A DNA stretch of 50,206 nucleotides from Acidobacteriaceae bacterium (GTDB lineage Bacteria; Acidobacteriota; Terriglobia; Terriglobales; Acidobacteriaceae), in assembly GCA_003142935.1 (NCBI GenBank), contig PLOG01000175.1, forward strand, positions 1 to 50,206, read 5' to 3'. Positions 24,216 to 33,357 of this stretch are shown here, piece after piece. Within the stretch, counting starts at the first letter, position 1, and each line of letters opens with the position of its first letter. The translations under genes were made by a program, and so were the position numbers. The notes beneath the pieces were generated by a model. It was given only the letters and a program-made list of their open reading frames with translations, was not told the DNA's origin and did no database searches.

Positions 24216-24520
24216 CGAAGCGCTATCTGGTTGTTTACGCAAAATGCAAAGGCAGCAACTTCTCTGGCCACGCTCCCGATGTGCCCGGTTGTGTCTCCGT
24301 CGGTGACACACTCGATGAAATGAACACAATGATGCGCGAGGCTCTCGAATTTCACTTGGAGGGGATTCTGGAGGATGGCAATTCGATTCCAGAACCTATG
24401 ACGATGAGCGTTGATCTCAAAGCTGAAGATTTTGAAGATGTCGATTACTTCATAGTCCGGCAACTTGAAGTGAAGGTTCCTTCTCACAGGCAGAACAGCG
24501 GCTCTGTTCGTGCCGCATAG
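24212..24520 (+). CDS. hicB: HicB-family antitoxin inside the nuo operon
   Basis: 102 residues. The N-terminal YLVVYAKCKGSNFSGHAPDVPGCVSVGDTLDEMNTMMREALEFHLEGILEDGNSIPEP is the HicB fold (D-V-P-G-C, then the A-x-E-x-x-x-x-H-L helix). No helix-turn-helix follows, so autoregulation is less obvious than for the HicB at 16163. It ends 6 bp before nuoG, and the AGGA ribosome site of nuoG lies at its stop, so nuoG translation likely depends on this transcript. Confidence 0.93.
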   Translation: MTKRYLVVYAKCKGSNFSGHAPDVPGCVSVGDTLDEMNTMMREALEFHLEGILEDGNSIPEPMTMSVDLKAEDFEDVDYFIVRQLEVKVPSHRQNSGSVRAA

Positions 24521-24526
24521 GAAAAA

Positions 24527-26857
24527 ATGGCAGACGTAACTTTCACAGTCGATGGAAAAACGCTGACGGCTCCCGCGGGGACGCTGCTGATTGAGGCTTG
24601 CCGCAAGGCGGGCATCGAGATTCCGGCTTTCTGCTACTATCCGGGCCTGAGCCTGCAAGCCGCCTGCCGCATGTGCGTGGTGCGCCAGGAAAAAGTGGGT
24701 AAGCTGCAGACGGCCTGCACGACGACTGTCGCCGAGGGACAGGTTTTCATTACCGAGTCGGCTGAGATCGCGCAGGCGCGCAAGGCAACCATTCAACTGC
24801 TGCTCGGCAACCACCCGCTCGATTGCCCGGTATGCGACGCTGGCGGCGAGTGCGAACTGCAGGATATGACCTTCAAGTACGGCGCGGGCGAGAGCCTCTA
24901 CGCCGAGGCCAAGCAGCACCGCGATGAGCAGCAGTGGTCGCCTGCTGTCTACTTTGACCGTCCGCGCTGCATTCTTTGCTACCGCTGCGTGCGCATGTGC
25001 GGCGAAGGCATGGACGTGTTCGCGCTGGGCATCCAGAATCGCGGCGTCACGTCGGTGATTGCGCCTAATGGCTTTGCCCCTGACGGACAAACTGGCCGGC
25101 TCGACTGCGAGCAATGTGGGATGTGCATCGACGTGTGCCCGGTGGGCGCGCTCACCAGCGGCAGCTATCGCTATAAGACGCGGCCGTGGGAGATGAACCA
25201 CGTTTCCACGGTGTGCACTCATTGCGCCGACGGCTGCAAGGTTACACTGGGCGTGCGGCAATCGAACGACGGTTCGCAGATTATTCGCGCCGACAATCGC
25301 GACAAGAGCGGGCTCAACGGCGATTTTCTATGCGCCAAGGGGCGGTTCGGATTCGACTTTGTGGAGAGCCCGGAGCGGCTGACCACGCCGCTGGTGCGCA
25401 ACGCCAAGGGCAAGCTGGAGCCGGCCACGTGGGAGCAGGCGCTGCGTTTCGCGGGGAAGAAGCTGAAGGAGATTCGCGACACGCGCGGTGGTGAAGCGAT
25501 CGGCGTGATTGGCTCCAACCGCACCACCAATGAAGAGAATTATCTGCTGCAGAAGTTCGCGAGGACGATTCTGAAGACCAACAACATTGACCACAAGCGC
25601 ACCGCCCGCTATGCGGAATTTGCCAGCGCACTCGCCGGACACCATGGAAAAACAGCAGGCCTCCAAGACATTGCACATGCTTGCGCAATCCTGCTGGTTG
25701 GAGGCGATCCGACCGAGGAGCATCCGCTGCTGGCCTGGACGCTGCGCACTAACGTGCGCCTGAATCGCGCGCACCTTTATTTAGCGAACTCGAAGTCCAT
25801 CAAGCTTGAACGCCAGGCAAAAGCCACTCAGGGATTGCCTCCGGGCGGCTACAAGGATCTTGTTGCACTTCTCGAACTGGGAACTACAGATTTCAGCAAG
25901 GCCATCATGGCGGAAGAGTCGCTGGTCATCGTCTTCGGCGAGGAATGCCGCGGGCAGGCGATGGCGGACATGATTGCCTGGGGCCTGAAACGCGGCAATG
26001 TTCGATTTGCGTTGCTGGGCGACCACTCGAATTCGCGCGGAGCGGCCGACATGGGTCTTTCTCCCGATCTGCTGCCCGGCTATGTGCCGGTGACCGCGCC
26101 CGCTGGCTTTGCGGAATATGCGGGGCTGCTCTCCGCGCCTGGAAAGACGCTCACGGAGATGGTGGCCGCCACGGATAGCGGCGAATTGGGAGCGTTGCTC
26201 GTGGTTGGCGCCAATCCCCTGCCCAAGCTGGCTGCTAAAACGGAACGGCTTGAGAGTACTTTCCTGGTAGTTCAGGATCTCTTCCTTACCGAGACCGCAA
26301 GGCTGGCCGATGTGGTGTTGCCGGCGGCGAGCCTCTACGAAAAATCCGGCACGGTCACCAATACCTACGGCGATGTGCAACTGGTGAAGAAGGCTGCCGA
26401 CCGCGCGGGCGTAAAGCCGGACTTCGAAATTCTGGTGCGGCTGGCCGACGCCATGGGCGCGGATGTGAAGGCCCTGGTGCCGTTTGGCAAGGGCGGCGTC
26501 ACGGCCGATTTGGGGCAGTCGCGCGGCGCGCAGGCTGGCGAGGCAGACCAGCACGCAGTGTGGCTGGCTGCCAACAATCTTGAGCCGCGGCTCAGTCCCT
26601 TCGATCCATTGGCGGTGTTGGACGAAATTGCGCGGCTGGTTCCCGGCTACGAGCTGGACCGCGTGAGTCTGTTTGGCGGCAATGCCGTGCCCAGCGATTT
26701 AAGCGCGGGTCCGGCCTTTGTTCCGGTCTCCGCCCTTGCGGTGGCTCCGGCACACGACACTCTGTTTACCTCCGGAACGCTGGGCCGGTACAGCCCCGCG
26801 CTCCGCCAACTTGCGAAACACCAGGCACATGAAGTCGCAGAAGCAGCGGCGGATTAG
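24527..26857 (+). CDS. nuoG: NADH-quinone oxidoreductase subunit G
   Basis: 776 residues. The N-terminal [2Fe-2S] ligands are C36, C47, C50 and C64; the H-C-C-C [4Fe-4S] site is H96, C100, C103, C109; two ferredoxin-type clusters follow (CILCYRCVRMC and CEQCGMCIDVCPVG). A molybdopterin-oxidoreductase-like domain starts near residue 220 with its own CTHCADGCK cysteine set. NuoG carries electrons along the peripheral arm. The start is close to a ribosome site overlapping the hicB stop. Confidence 0.97.
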   Translation: MADVTFTVDGKTLTAPAGTLLIEACRKAGIEIPAFCYYPGLSLQAACRMCVVRQEKVGKLQTACTTTVAEGQVFITESAEIAQARKATIQLLLGNHPLDCPVCDAGGECELQDMTFKYGAGESLYAEAKQHRDEQQWSPAVYFDRPRCILCYRCVRMCGEGMDVFALGIQNRGVTSVIAPNGFAPDGQTGRLDCEQCGMCIDVCPVGALTSGSYRYKTRPWEMNHVSTVCTHCADGCKVTLGVRQSNDGSQIIRADNRDKSGLNGDFLCAKGRFGFDFVESPERLTTPLVRNAKGKLEPATWEQALRFAGKKLKEIRDTRGGEAIGVIGSNRTTNEENYLLQKFARTILKTNNIDHKRTARYAEFASALAGHHGKTAGLQDIAHACAILLVGGDPTEEHPLLAWTLRTNVRLNRAHLYLANSKSIKLERQAKATQGLPPGGYKDLVALLELGTTDFSKAIMAEESLVIVFGEECRGQAMADMIAWGLKRGNVRFALLGDHSNSRGAADMGLSPDLLPGYVPVTAPAGFAEYAGLLSAPGKTLTEMVAATDSGELGALLVVGANPLPKLAAKTERLESTFLVVQDLFLTETARLADVVLPAASLYEKSGTVTNTYGDVQLVKKAADRAGVKPDFEILVRLADAMGADVKALVPFGKGGVTADLGQSRGAQAGEADQHAVWLAANNLEPRLSPFDPLAVLDEIARLVPGYELDRVSLFGGNAVPSDLSAGPAFVPVSALAVAPAHDTLFTSGTLGRYSPALRQLAKHQAHEVAEAAAD

Positions 26858-26903
26858 CTTGTTGAAATGGGATTGTAGTGAATCGTTAGAAAGCAACCGC
26901 AGG

Positions 26904-26933
26904 TCCTTCGACTGCGCTACGCTTCGCTCAGGA
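26904..26933. repeat. Dispersed-type repeat in the nuoG-nuoH gap
   Basis: A 30-bp segment beginning TCCTTCGACTGCGC and ending CGCTTCGCTCAGGA has complementary TCCT/AGGA ends and a GCG-rich inner part. Similar sequences are common between genes in many high-GC genomes (recollection). Its last bases supply AGGAG, the likely ribosome site of nuoH. Confidence 0.5.
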
Positions 26934-26941
26934 GAAGGCAA

Positions 26942-27988
26942 GTGACGATTTTAGAGTTTTTTCTGTGGAGTCTGCTCAAGGTGGCCGTGGTTACGGTGGT
27001 GATGCTGCTCGGCGTCGCCTACACCGTGCTGCTGGAGCGCAAGCTCGTGGGCCGCATCCAGAACCGCTGGGGACCCTCGCGCGTTGGTCCCTTCGGCCTG
27101 TTGCAGCCGCTCGTTGACGGCGCGAAGTCGTTTATGAAAGAGGACCTGATTCCGGCCGGTGTTTACAAGCCGATCTATCTTCTCGCTCCAATTCTTGCGC
27201 TGGGCTGCGCGCTGATCTCGATCGCCGTTGTGCCTTTTGGCGAGCCGAAGATTGGGCCGCATGGATTCGACCTGTTTGAAATCGCCAACGTCAATATTGG
27301 CCTGCTCGTCATTCTTGGCATTACATCGATTGGTGTTTACGGAATCGCGCTCGCTGGCTGGTCGTCGAACAATAAATATTCGCTGCTGGGCTCGCTGCGT
27401 TCTTCGGCGCAGCTAATCAGCTACGAGCTGGCGCTGGGGCTTTCGCTGGTTGGGGTGGTACTACGCGCCGGAACGCTGAATCTGCGCGCGATTGTCGAGC
27501 AGCAAGCCACGCTCGGGGTCGCCACCTGGAACATCTTCGGCGGAGGGCAGTTCCTGGCCTTCTTCATCTACCTCATGGCGGCCTATGCCGAGACCAACCG
27601 CTCGCCGTTCGATCTGCCTGAGGCAGAGAGCGAGCTCACCGGCGGATATCACACTGAATACAGCTCGATGAAGTTCGCCATGTTCTTCATGGCCGAGTAC
27701 GCCAACATGATTAACGTGGGCTGCGTAGCTACGCTGCTATTTTTCGGCGGCTGGACCAGCCCCTTCGGCAACCTGATCGAGCCTCCGCAAAATATCTTTG
27801 TTCATGCGCTGATGCCGCTCTTCTGGTTTGTCTTCAAGGTCTTCTGTTTTCTTTGCCTGTATGTGTGGGTCCGCGGAACTCTGCCTCGCTTCCGCTACGA
27901 CCAACTGATGAATTTCGGATGGAGAGTTTTGATGCCGCTCTCCATCCTCAACATCGTGGGAACAAGCCTCTGGCTTGCTTATCGTTGA
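26942..27988 (+). CDS. nuoH: NADH-quinone oxidoreductase subunit H
   Basis: 348 residues starting with GTG (AGGAG 7 bp upstream). Eight or so membrane helices; signatures are LLERKLVGRIQNRWGPSRVGPFGLLQPLVDGAKSFMKED and SPFDLPEAESELTGGYHTEYSSMKFAMFFMAEYANM. NuoH anchors the peripheral arm and lines the quinone channel. It is the last nuo gene here; nuoI to nuoN do not follow and the next gene is the convergent gdhA. Confidence 0.97.
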   Translation: MTILEFFLWSLLKVAVVTVVMLLGVAYTVLLERKLVGRIQNRWGPSRVGPFGLLQPLVDGAKSFMKEDLIPAGVYKPIYLLAPILALGCALISIAVVPFGEPKIGPHGFDLFEIANVNIGLLVILGITSIGVYGIALAGWSSNNKYSLLGSLRSSAQLISYELALGLSLVGVVLRAGTLNLRAIVEQQATLGVATWNIFGGGQFLAFFIYLMAAYAETNRSPFDLPEAESELTGGYHTEYSSMKFAMFFMAEYANMINVGCVATLLFFGGWTSPFGNLIEPPQNIFVHALMPLFWFVFKVFCFLCLYVWVRGTLPRFRYDQLMNFGWRVLMPLSILNIVGTSLWLAYR

Positions 27989-28100
27989 TTTACAATCGGG
28001 AAGGATTTTCGGGGTTGAAGCGTCGGCGTTGAAGCGCTTGACCCACTCGTCCTTCCTCGCCCTCTCGTTCGACGCGCCAGTGTCAATTCGGGAGGACAAC

Positions 28101-28140
28101 AAAAAAGAGCGGAACAGGCCCCAAGCCCATCCCGCTCTTC
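28101..28140 (-). terminator. Rho-independent terminator of glutamate dehydrogenase gene
   Basis: On the minus strand an 8-bp stem AAGAGCGG / CCGCTCTT with a 19-base loop is followed by TTTT. It lies 37 bp past the gdhA stop. The opposite strand also ends in a short T-tract, so it might act for nuoH as well. Confidence 0.85.
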
Positions 28141-28176
28141 CTGTTCTTATTGGCCCGCCAGCCACGCCACAGTCGT

Positions 28177-29454
<1,278 letters not shown>

Positions 29455-29705
29455 ATATTTCTCCAATTCCAGGTACCGGCCTCGGGGCGTTCAATTCGCT
29501 GGAGGCTCTATCCGCGAGATGAAGCGAAGTCCGAACCCTGAGTCCAGGATCGGATCCAGAGTCAATCGATCCTCAAAATCGGCTTCCGCCTCGTTCGCCC
29601 AATAGTTGGGCCGGTCTTGCCCTGCAGGCCCAAACCCCGTTGAGTTTAGGCTACGCACCGAGGTGAGTCAAGCCCGCGTGAACCAGTCGCATCAATTTTG
29701 TGCGG

Positions 29706-31340
29706 ATGGTTCGCCGGTTTCTTATTGGCCCTTTTTCGGTCCTCAATTCTCCAGCAGTTACACTGGAGCCTGTGAGAGCCTCCAGCCATCCCGTTCAGCC
29801 TGTCCGCAAGGAGTTTCTGGCCCTAGCCAAAGAACACACCCTGGTACCCGTATGCCGCACCTTGACCGCCGACCTGGAAACCCCGGTCTCGGCCTTTCTG
29901 CGCGCCGCCTGGGCTGCGCGGGAGTGCTTTCTGCTGGAATCGGTAGAGGGAGGCGAGCAGGTGGGCCGCTACACCTTCATTGGCCTGGCTCCCTTCAAGC
30001 GGATCGTGGCGCGTGGCCGCAATATCACCATTACCGAGGGCAGAAAGGTCACTCGCCTTGAAGACGACGTATTTGCCGTGCTGCGCCGGGCGCTTTCCGG
30101 CCACAAGCCGGCCCGGCTTCCCGGCCTGCCTCCATTCACGGCCGGTGCGGTGGGCTATTTTGCTTACGATGCGGTACGCCAGATCGAGCGGTTGCCTGAG
30201 TTGGCCAAAGACGAGCTGGGCGTCCCCGATGCTTGCCTGCTGTTCTTCGATGAAGTGCTGGCCTTCGACCATGTGCGCAAGGAGATCTGGCTGGTTGTCA
30301 CGGCCGATGTGACCCACGGCAAGCCCGCCGATGCCTACGAAAAGGCGATCAGGCGGCTCGACAAGCTGGAGAAACGCCTGGCCCAGCCGTTGCCCAGGCT
30401 CCCCCAGCCAAAGGTTCCCGGAAAAAAGGCCCATCTCAAAGTTAAGTACCGGACCAGCAAGAAGGCCTACATGGACGCCGTCGTCCGGATCAAGGAGTAC
30501 ATCGCCGCCGGAGACATCTTCCAGGCCGTGCTGTCGCAGCGTTTCGACGTGGAACCGGAGATGGACAGCTTCCAGGTGTACCGCGCGCTGCGGACCGTCA
30601 ACCCCAGTCCATACATGTTTTTCCTGCGCTTTTCTCCCGAGGGGCCGCTGGGCGGGCAGCCGCATAAGCGAAAAAACTCCTCCAAAAGGTCAAAAGAGCC
30701 TGTGGCTCCGCCACTGGAGCTGGCGGGGTCGTCGCCGGAGCTGCTGGTGCGTGTGCACAAGGGCAAGGTGGAGTACCGGCCCATCGCCGGAACGCGCCCG
30801 CGCGGAGCCACCGAAAAAGAGGACCAGGCCCTCGCCGACGAGATGATGCACGACGAGAAGGAACGCGCCGAGCACGTGATGCTGGTGGACTTGGGCCGCA
30901 ACGACGTGGGCCGGGTGAGCCAGTTCGGCAGCGTGAAAGTAGACCGCCTGATGTTCGTCGAGCGCTACTCCCACGTGATGCACATCGTCAGCTCGATTGA
31001 AGGCCGGCTCAGGCCGGAGTTGACCGCCGTGGATGCACTGCGCGCCTGCTTCCCTGCCGGCACGCTGAGTGGCGCACCCAAAGTGCGGGCGATGGAGATT
31101 CTCGAAGAGCTGGAGCCAGCTCGGCGCGGAACCTACGGCGGCGCGGTGCTCTACGCCGACTTCTCCGGCAACCTGGACTCCTGCATCGCCATCCGCTCCA
31201 TGCTGGCCGTGGGCGGCAAAGGCTATGTGCAGGCCGGAGCGGGCATCGTCGCCGACTCCGTCCCTGAATTGGAGCACCAGGAGTCCATCAACAAGGCGCA
31301 AGCGGTGATCCGCGCAATCGAGCGCGCTCGGGAGATATGA
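29706..31340 (+). CDS. trpE: Anthranilate synthase component I
   Basis: 544 residues from the ATG at 29706; a GTG at 29700 is also in frame, and neither has a clear ribosome site. The tryptophan feedback site LLES is present (ECFLLESVEGGEQVGRYTFIG). Chorismate-binding blocks are AGSSPELLVR, IAGTRPRG, LVDLGRNDVGRV, FPAGTLSGAPKVRAMEI and GAGIVADS. An extra Lys/Ser-rich stretch (about residues 318-345 in SPEGPLGGQPHKRKNSSKRS...) interrupts the usual short turn before GSSPE and probably forms a surface loop. It catalyses the first step of tryptophan synthesis with TrpG, which is on the opposite strand 3.1 kb away. Confidence 0.95.
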   Translation: MVRRFLIGPFSVLNSPAVTLEPVRASSHPVQPVRKEFLALAKEHTLVPVCRTLTADLETPVSAFLRAAWAARECFLLESVEGGEQVGRYTFIGLAPFKRIVARGRNITITEGRKVTRLEDDVFAVLRRALSGHKPARLPGLPPFTAGAVGYFAYDAVRQIERLPELAKDELGVPDACLLFFDEVLAFDHVRKEIWLVVTADVTHGKPADAYEKAIRRLDKLEKRLAQPLPRLPQPKVPGKKAHLKVKYRTSKKAYMDAVVRIKEYIAAGDIFQAVLSQRFDVEPEMDSFQVYRALRTVNPSPYMFFLRFSPEGPLGGQPHKRKNSSKRSKEPVAPPLELAGSSPELLVRVHKGKVEYRPIAGTRPRGATEKEDQALADEMMHDEKERAEHVMLVDLGRNDVGRVSQFGSVKVDRLMFVERYSHVMHIVSSIEGRLRPELTAVDALRACFPAGTLSGAPKVRAMEILEELEPARRGTYGGAVLYADFSGNLDSCIAIRSMLAVGGKGYVQAGAGIVADSVPELEHQESINKAQAVIRAIERAREI

Positions 31341-31357
31341 GCCTGGTCCAGAATCAG

Positions 31358-31975
31358 TCAGGAGGTGGAAGCCATAGTGATCGCATCCCGAAAGACTTGA
31401 AAACTATGTGACTTGTTCCTTGTAGAGTCCATGTGAGGAGCGACACTCCTTGCCAACTCAATTTTGCGAAGTCCTGATTTGAAGTAACCGTGCCTTTGAA
31501 ATATTCTTTCTAGAGCTTCCCAAGTGCCACCAAGAATTGCATCCGGATCACGATACTGCTCCTTGGCCGGAATCGTGGAAGGCACCCGTGGGTACACTTG
31601 CAGCACTGCCTTCCAATCGCCAAAAAACCATGACTCAAACTCCTCTATTGCGATCCTATTAACTATTTGGAACCCCGATCCAGCTTCGGCTCTGCTCTTA
31701 CTTATTAGCCCAGCCTGCTGCGCAATGGACTCAAGCTGTTGTTTCAAATCCTCACAACGATCCCGGTCCCTGTCCACGAGAACTAATATCTTCCAATTCT
31801 CAGGTAGCCAAGTTTTGAATCCACGAAGCCTAGCTAAGAGATTTCGTAATAAATCTTGCTTACCTTGAAATCGAACGATCTGAAAACTTGATTCAGGCAG
31901 TAATTTGGGCAAAATTAGCAGGAGCGCAGCTTCAGCCGATTCTTCCTCGACGATGACGATCAGTCTTTCCAGCAT
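31358..31975 (-). CDS. DUF4276/TOPRIM-like protein partnered with OLD-type ATPase
   Basis: From the ATG at 31975, which overlaps the ATPase stop (TGATG), it encodes 205 residues. The N-terminal LERLIVIVEEESAEAALLLILPKLL followed by WKILVLVDRDRDRC (D68, D70, D72) has the acid-then-DxD layout of a TOPRIM-like metal site, and IAIEEFESWFFGDWKAVLQVYP is characteristic of DUF4276 proteins. No signal or membrane segment. Such proteins are found beside AAA ATPases; by analogy with Gabija and PARIS the pair could be a nuclease or effector under ATPase control. That role is inference; the family call is from memory of motifs. AT-richer than its neighbours. Convergent with trpE, 17 bp apart. Confidence 0.75.
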   Translation of the reverse strand: MLERLIVIVEEESAEAALLLILPKLLPESSFQIVRFQGKQDLLRNLLARLRGFKTWLPENWKILVLVDRDRDRCEDLKQQLESIAQQAGLISKSRAEAGSGFQIVNRIAIEEFESWFFGDWKAVLQVYPRVPSTIPAKEQYRDPDAILGGTWEALERIFQRHGYFKSGLRKIELARSVAPHMDSTRNKSHSFQVFRDAITMASTS

Positions 31976-33219
31976 CAGCCTCGCCTCCGACTGGAATGCT
32001 GAGGTGCGCCAGAATTCGTGAGGGGATCTCCTACCCCGAAAAAGCCCTCCATCCAAAGATCGCCGAGTTTACCCCCTTCCTCGACCTGTTCCGTGATACC
32101 TTCTATTTCACTCGCCTGCTGAGCCTGAGTGAACCCGCGTTCGTCGCGATATAAAATGCGAACTTCTTTGGGTTTCATTGCATTCAAAAGAAACGGTGAG
32201 TGGCTGGTGATTAGTAACTGTGAATTGGCTGATGCCTCCCGGCAAACTTCGGCTAACTCAGGCAGAAGGCGCGGATGAAGAAAGTTCTCTGGCTCCTCCA
32301 ATCCAATAAAGTGCGGCGGTTCTGGGTCGTAAAGCACTGTAAGATAGGACAGCATCTTCATCGTGCCGTCGGAGGCGAATTTGGCGAGAATAGGCTGATC
32401 GAAGGGCGCGTCCTTGATTTGCAGCAAGAGATTGCCGTTCGGCATTTGTTCGCTGATCACGTTTTCGAGCCGTGGAACTCGCTGGCGGAGGACTTGAAAT
32501 ATGTGTTCCAGACGATCAGGATGCTGTTCCTTCAAGTACTGGATTACGTTGGGCAGATTATCTCCACTCTTGCTGAGACGCTCTTGCGGGCCGGCCTCGG
32601 GCTGCTCTCTGGTTCTCTCGATTGACAAATAGGAAACGTACCAGTCGGTAATGAACTCGCGAAGCGCGGCCACGCGTGGATGCTCTGACAACTGACCAAG
32701 CATACTCGCAGCTATCAAATCCGAAGAACTCAGCTGGGTGCTTATCCGTTGGGTCTGCTCATCTGGCTCCTCGCCACTCACGGCCTCGCCCAAGCCTCTT
32801 TGAAATGAAAGAAAACTGAAAGGTCTACCTTCCGAATTCCGGCGCCATCTCAGTTCCTCATTTATTACCTCTGGCCCTTTGGCACCCTCATCGATGGCCA
32901 GCACATAAGTCATAACCGGACTTCCGGGTCTCTCCCTGTATTTAAGCTGAAACTGTATCGGACCATTGGCTCCCCGCGTCTTGAGTTCCTTGCTCCTTCC
33001 TCGGCGGTCCCAAGCGGGACGAAGTCCGGATTGGAAGCACTCCGACAGAAAATTGAACACGTCAAAAACCGTTGACTTCCCGCTTCCATTCGGACCCAAC
33101 AATACGGTCATGGGGGTCAGATCTTTGAATTCCACATCTCGTAAGGCGCGGTAATTCTCGACCTTTAGAGACTCAATACGAGGTATCCCACCTGCACGAT
33201 GCTTTCCCTTTGCACTCAT
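31975..33219 (-). CDS. OLD/RecF-like AAA ATPase (AAA_21 type)
   Basis: 414 residues. Walker A is GPNGSGKS (42-49) after RIESLKVENYRALRDVEFKDLTPMTVLLG, typical of the SMC/RecF/OLD group. The C-terminal lobe holds FASDGTMKMLS (281-291, signature-like), Walker B with HFIGLEEPEN (303-312) and the H-loop LITSHSPF (336-343). No TOPRIM domain is fused, unlike true OLD proteins or GajA; the separate downstream gene seems to supply it. Between the lobes (about 70-275) is a variable region. Probable soluble dimer that senses or processes nucleic acid. Horizontal acquisition is suggested by lower GC and by its place between trpE and trpG. Confidence 0.88.
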   Translation of the reverse strand: MSAKGKHRAGGIPRIESLKVENYRALRDVEFKDLTPMTVLLGPNGSGKSTVFDVFNFLSECFQSGLRPAWDRRGRSKELKTRGANGPIQFQLKYRERPGSPVMTYVLAIDEGAKGPEVINEELRWRRNSEGRPFSFLSFQRGLGEAVSGEEPDEQTQRISTQLSSSDLIAASMLGQLSEHPRVAALREFITDWYVSYLSIERTREQPEAGPQERLSKSGDNLPNVIQYLKEQHPDRLEHIFQVLRQRVPRLENVISEQMPNGNLLLQIKDAPFDQPILAKFASDGTMKMLSYLTVLYDPEPPHFIGLEEPENFLHPRLLPELAEVCREASANSQLLITSHSPFLLNAMKPKEVRILYRDERGFTQAQQASEIEGITEQVEEGGKLGDLWMEGFFGVGDPLTNSGAPQHSSRRRG

Positions 33220-33357
33220 AGTCGCAGCCCTTCCAAATGCTACTAATCAGCATAACCTTAGATCCTTCTCGTCAGTGGGAATCCGACCCAAAGGGGAGCC
33301 CAATCGCCAATACTGGAAGGAATTGCTCGAAGTTGGAGTGTTCGTATACCGAAACAA

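Noticed and set aside
29455..29705. trp leader peptide and attenuator before trpE
   Set aside because: No short frame with tandem Trp codons followed by a terminator hairpin could be seen.
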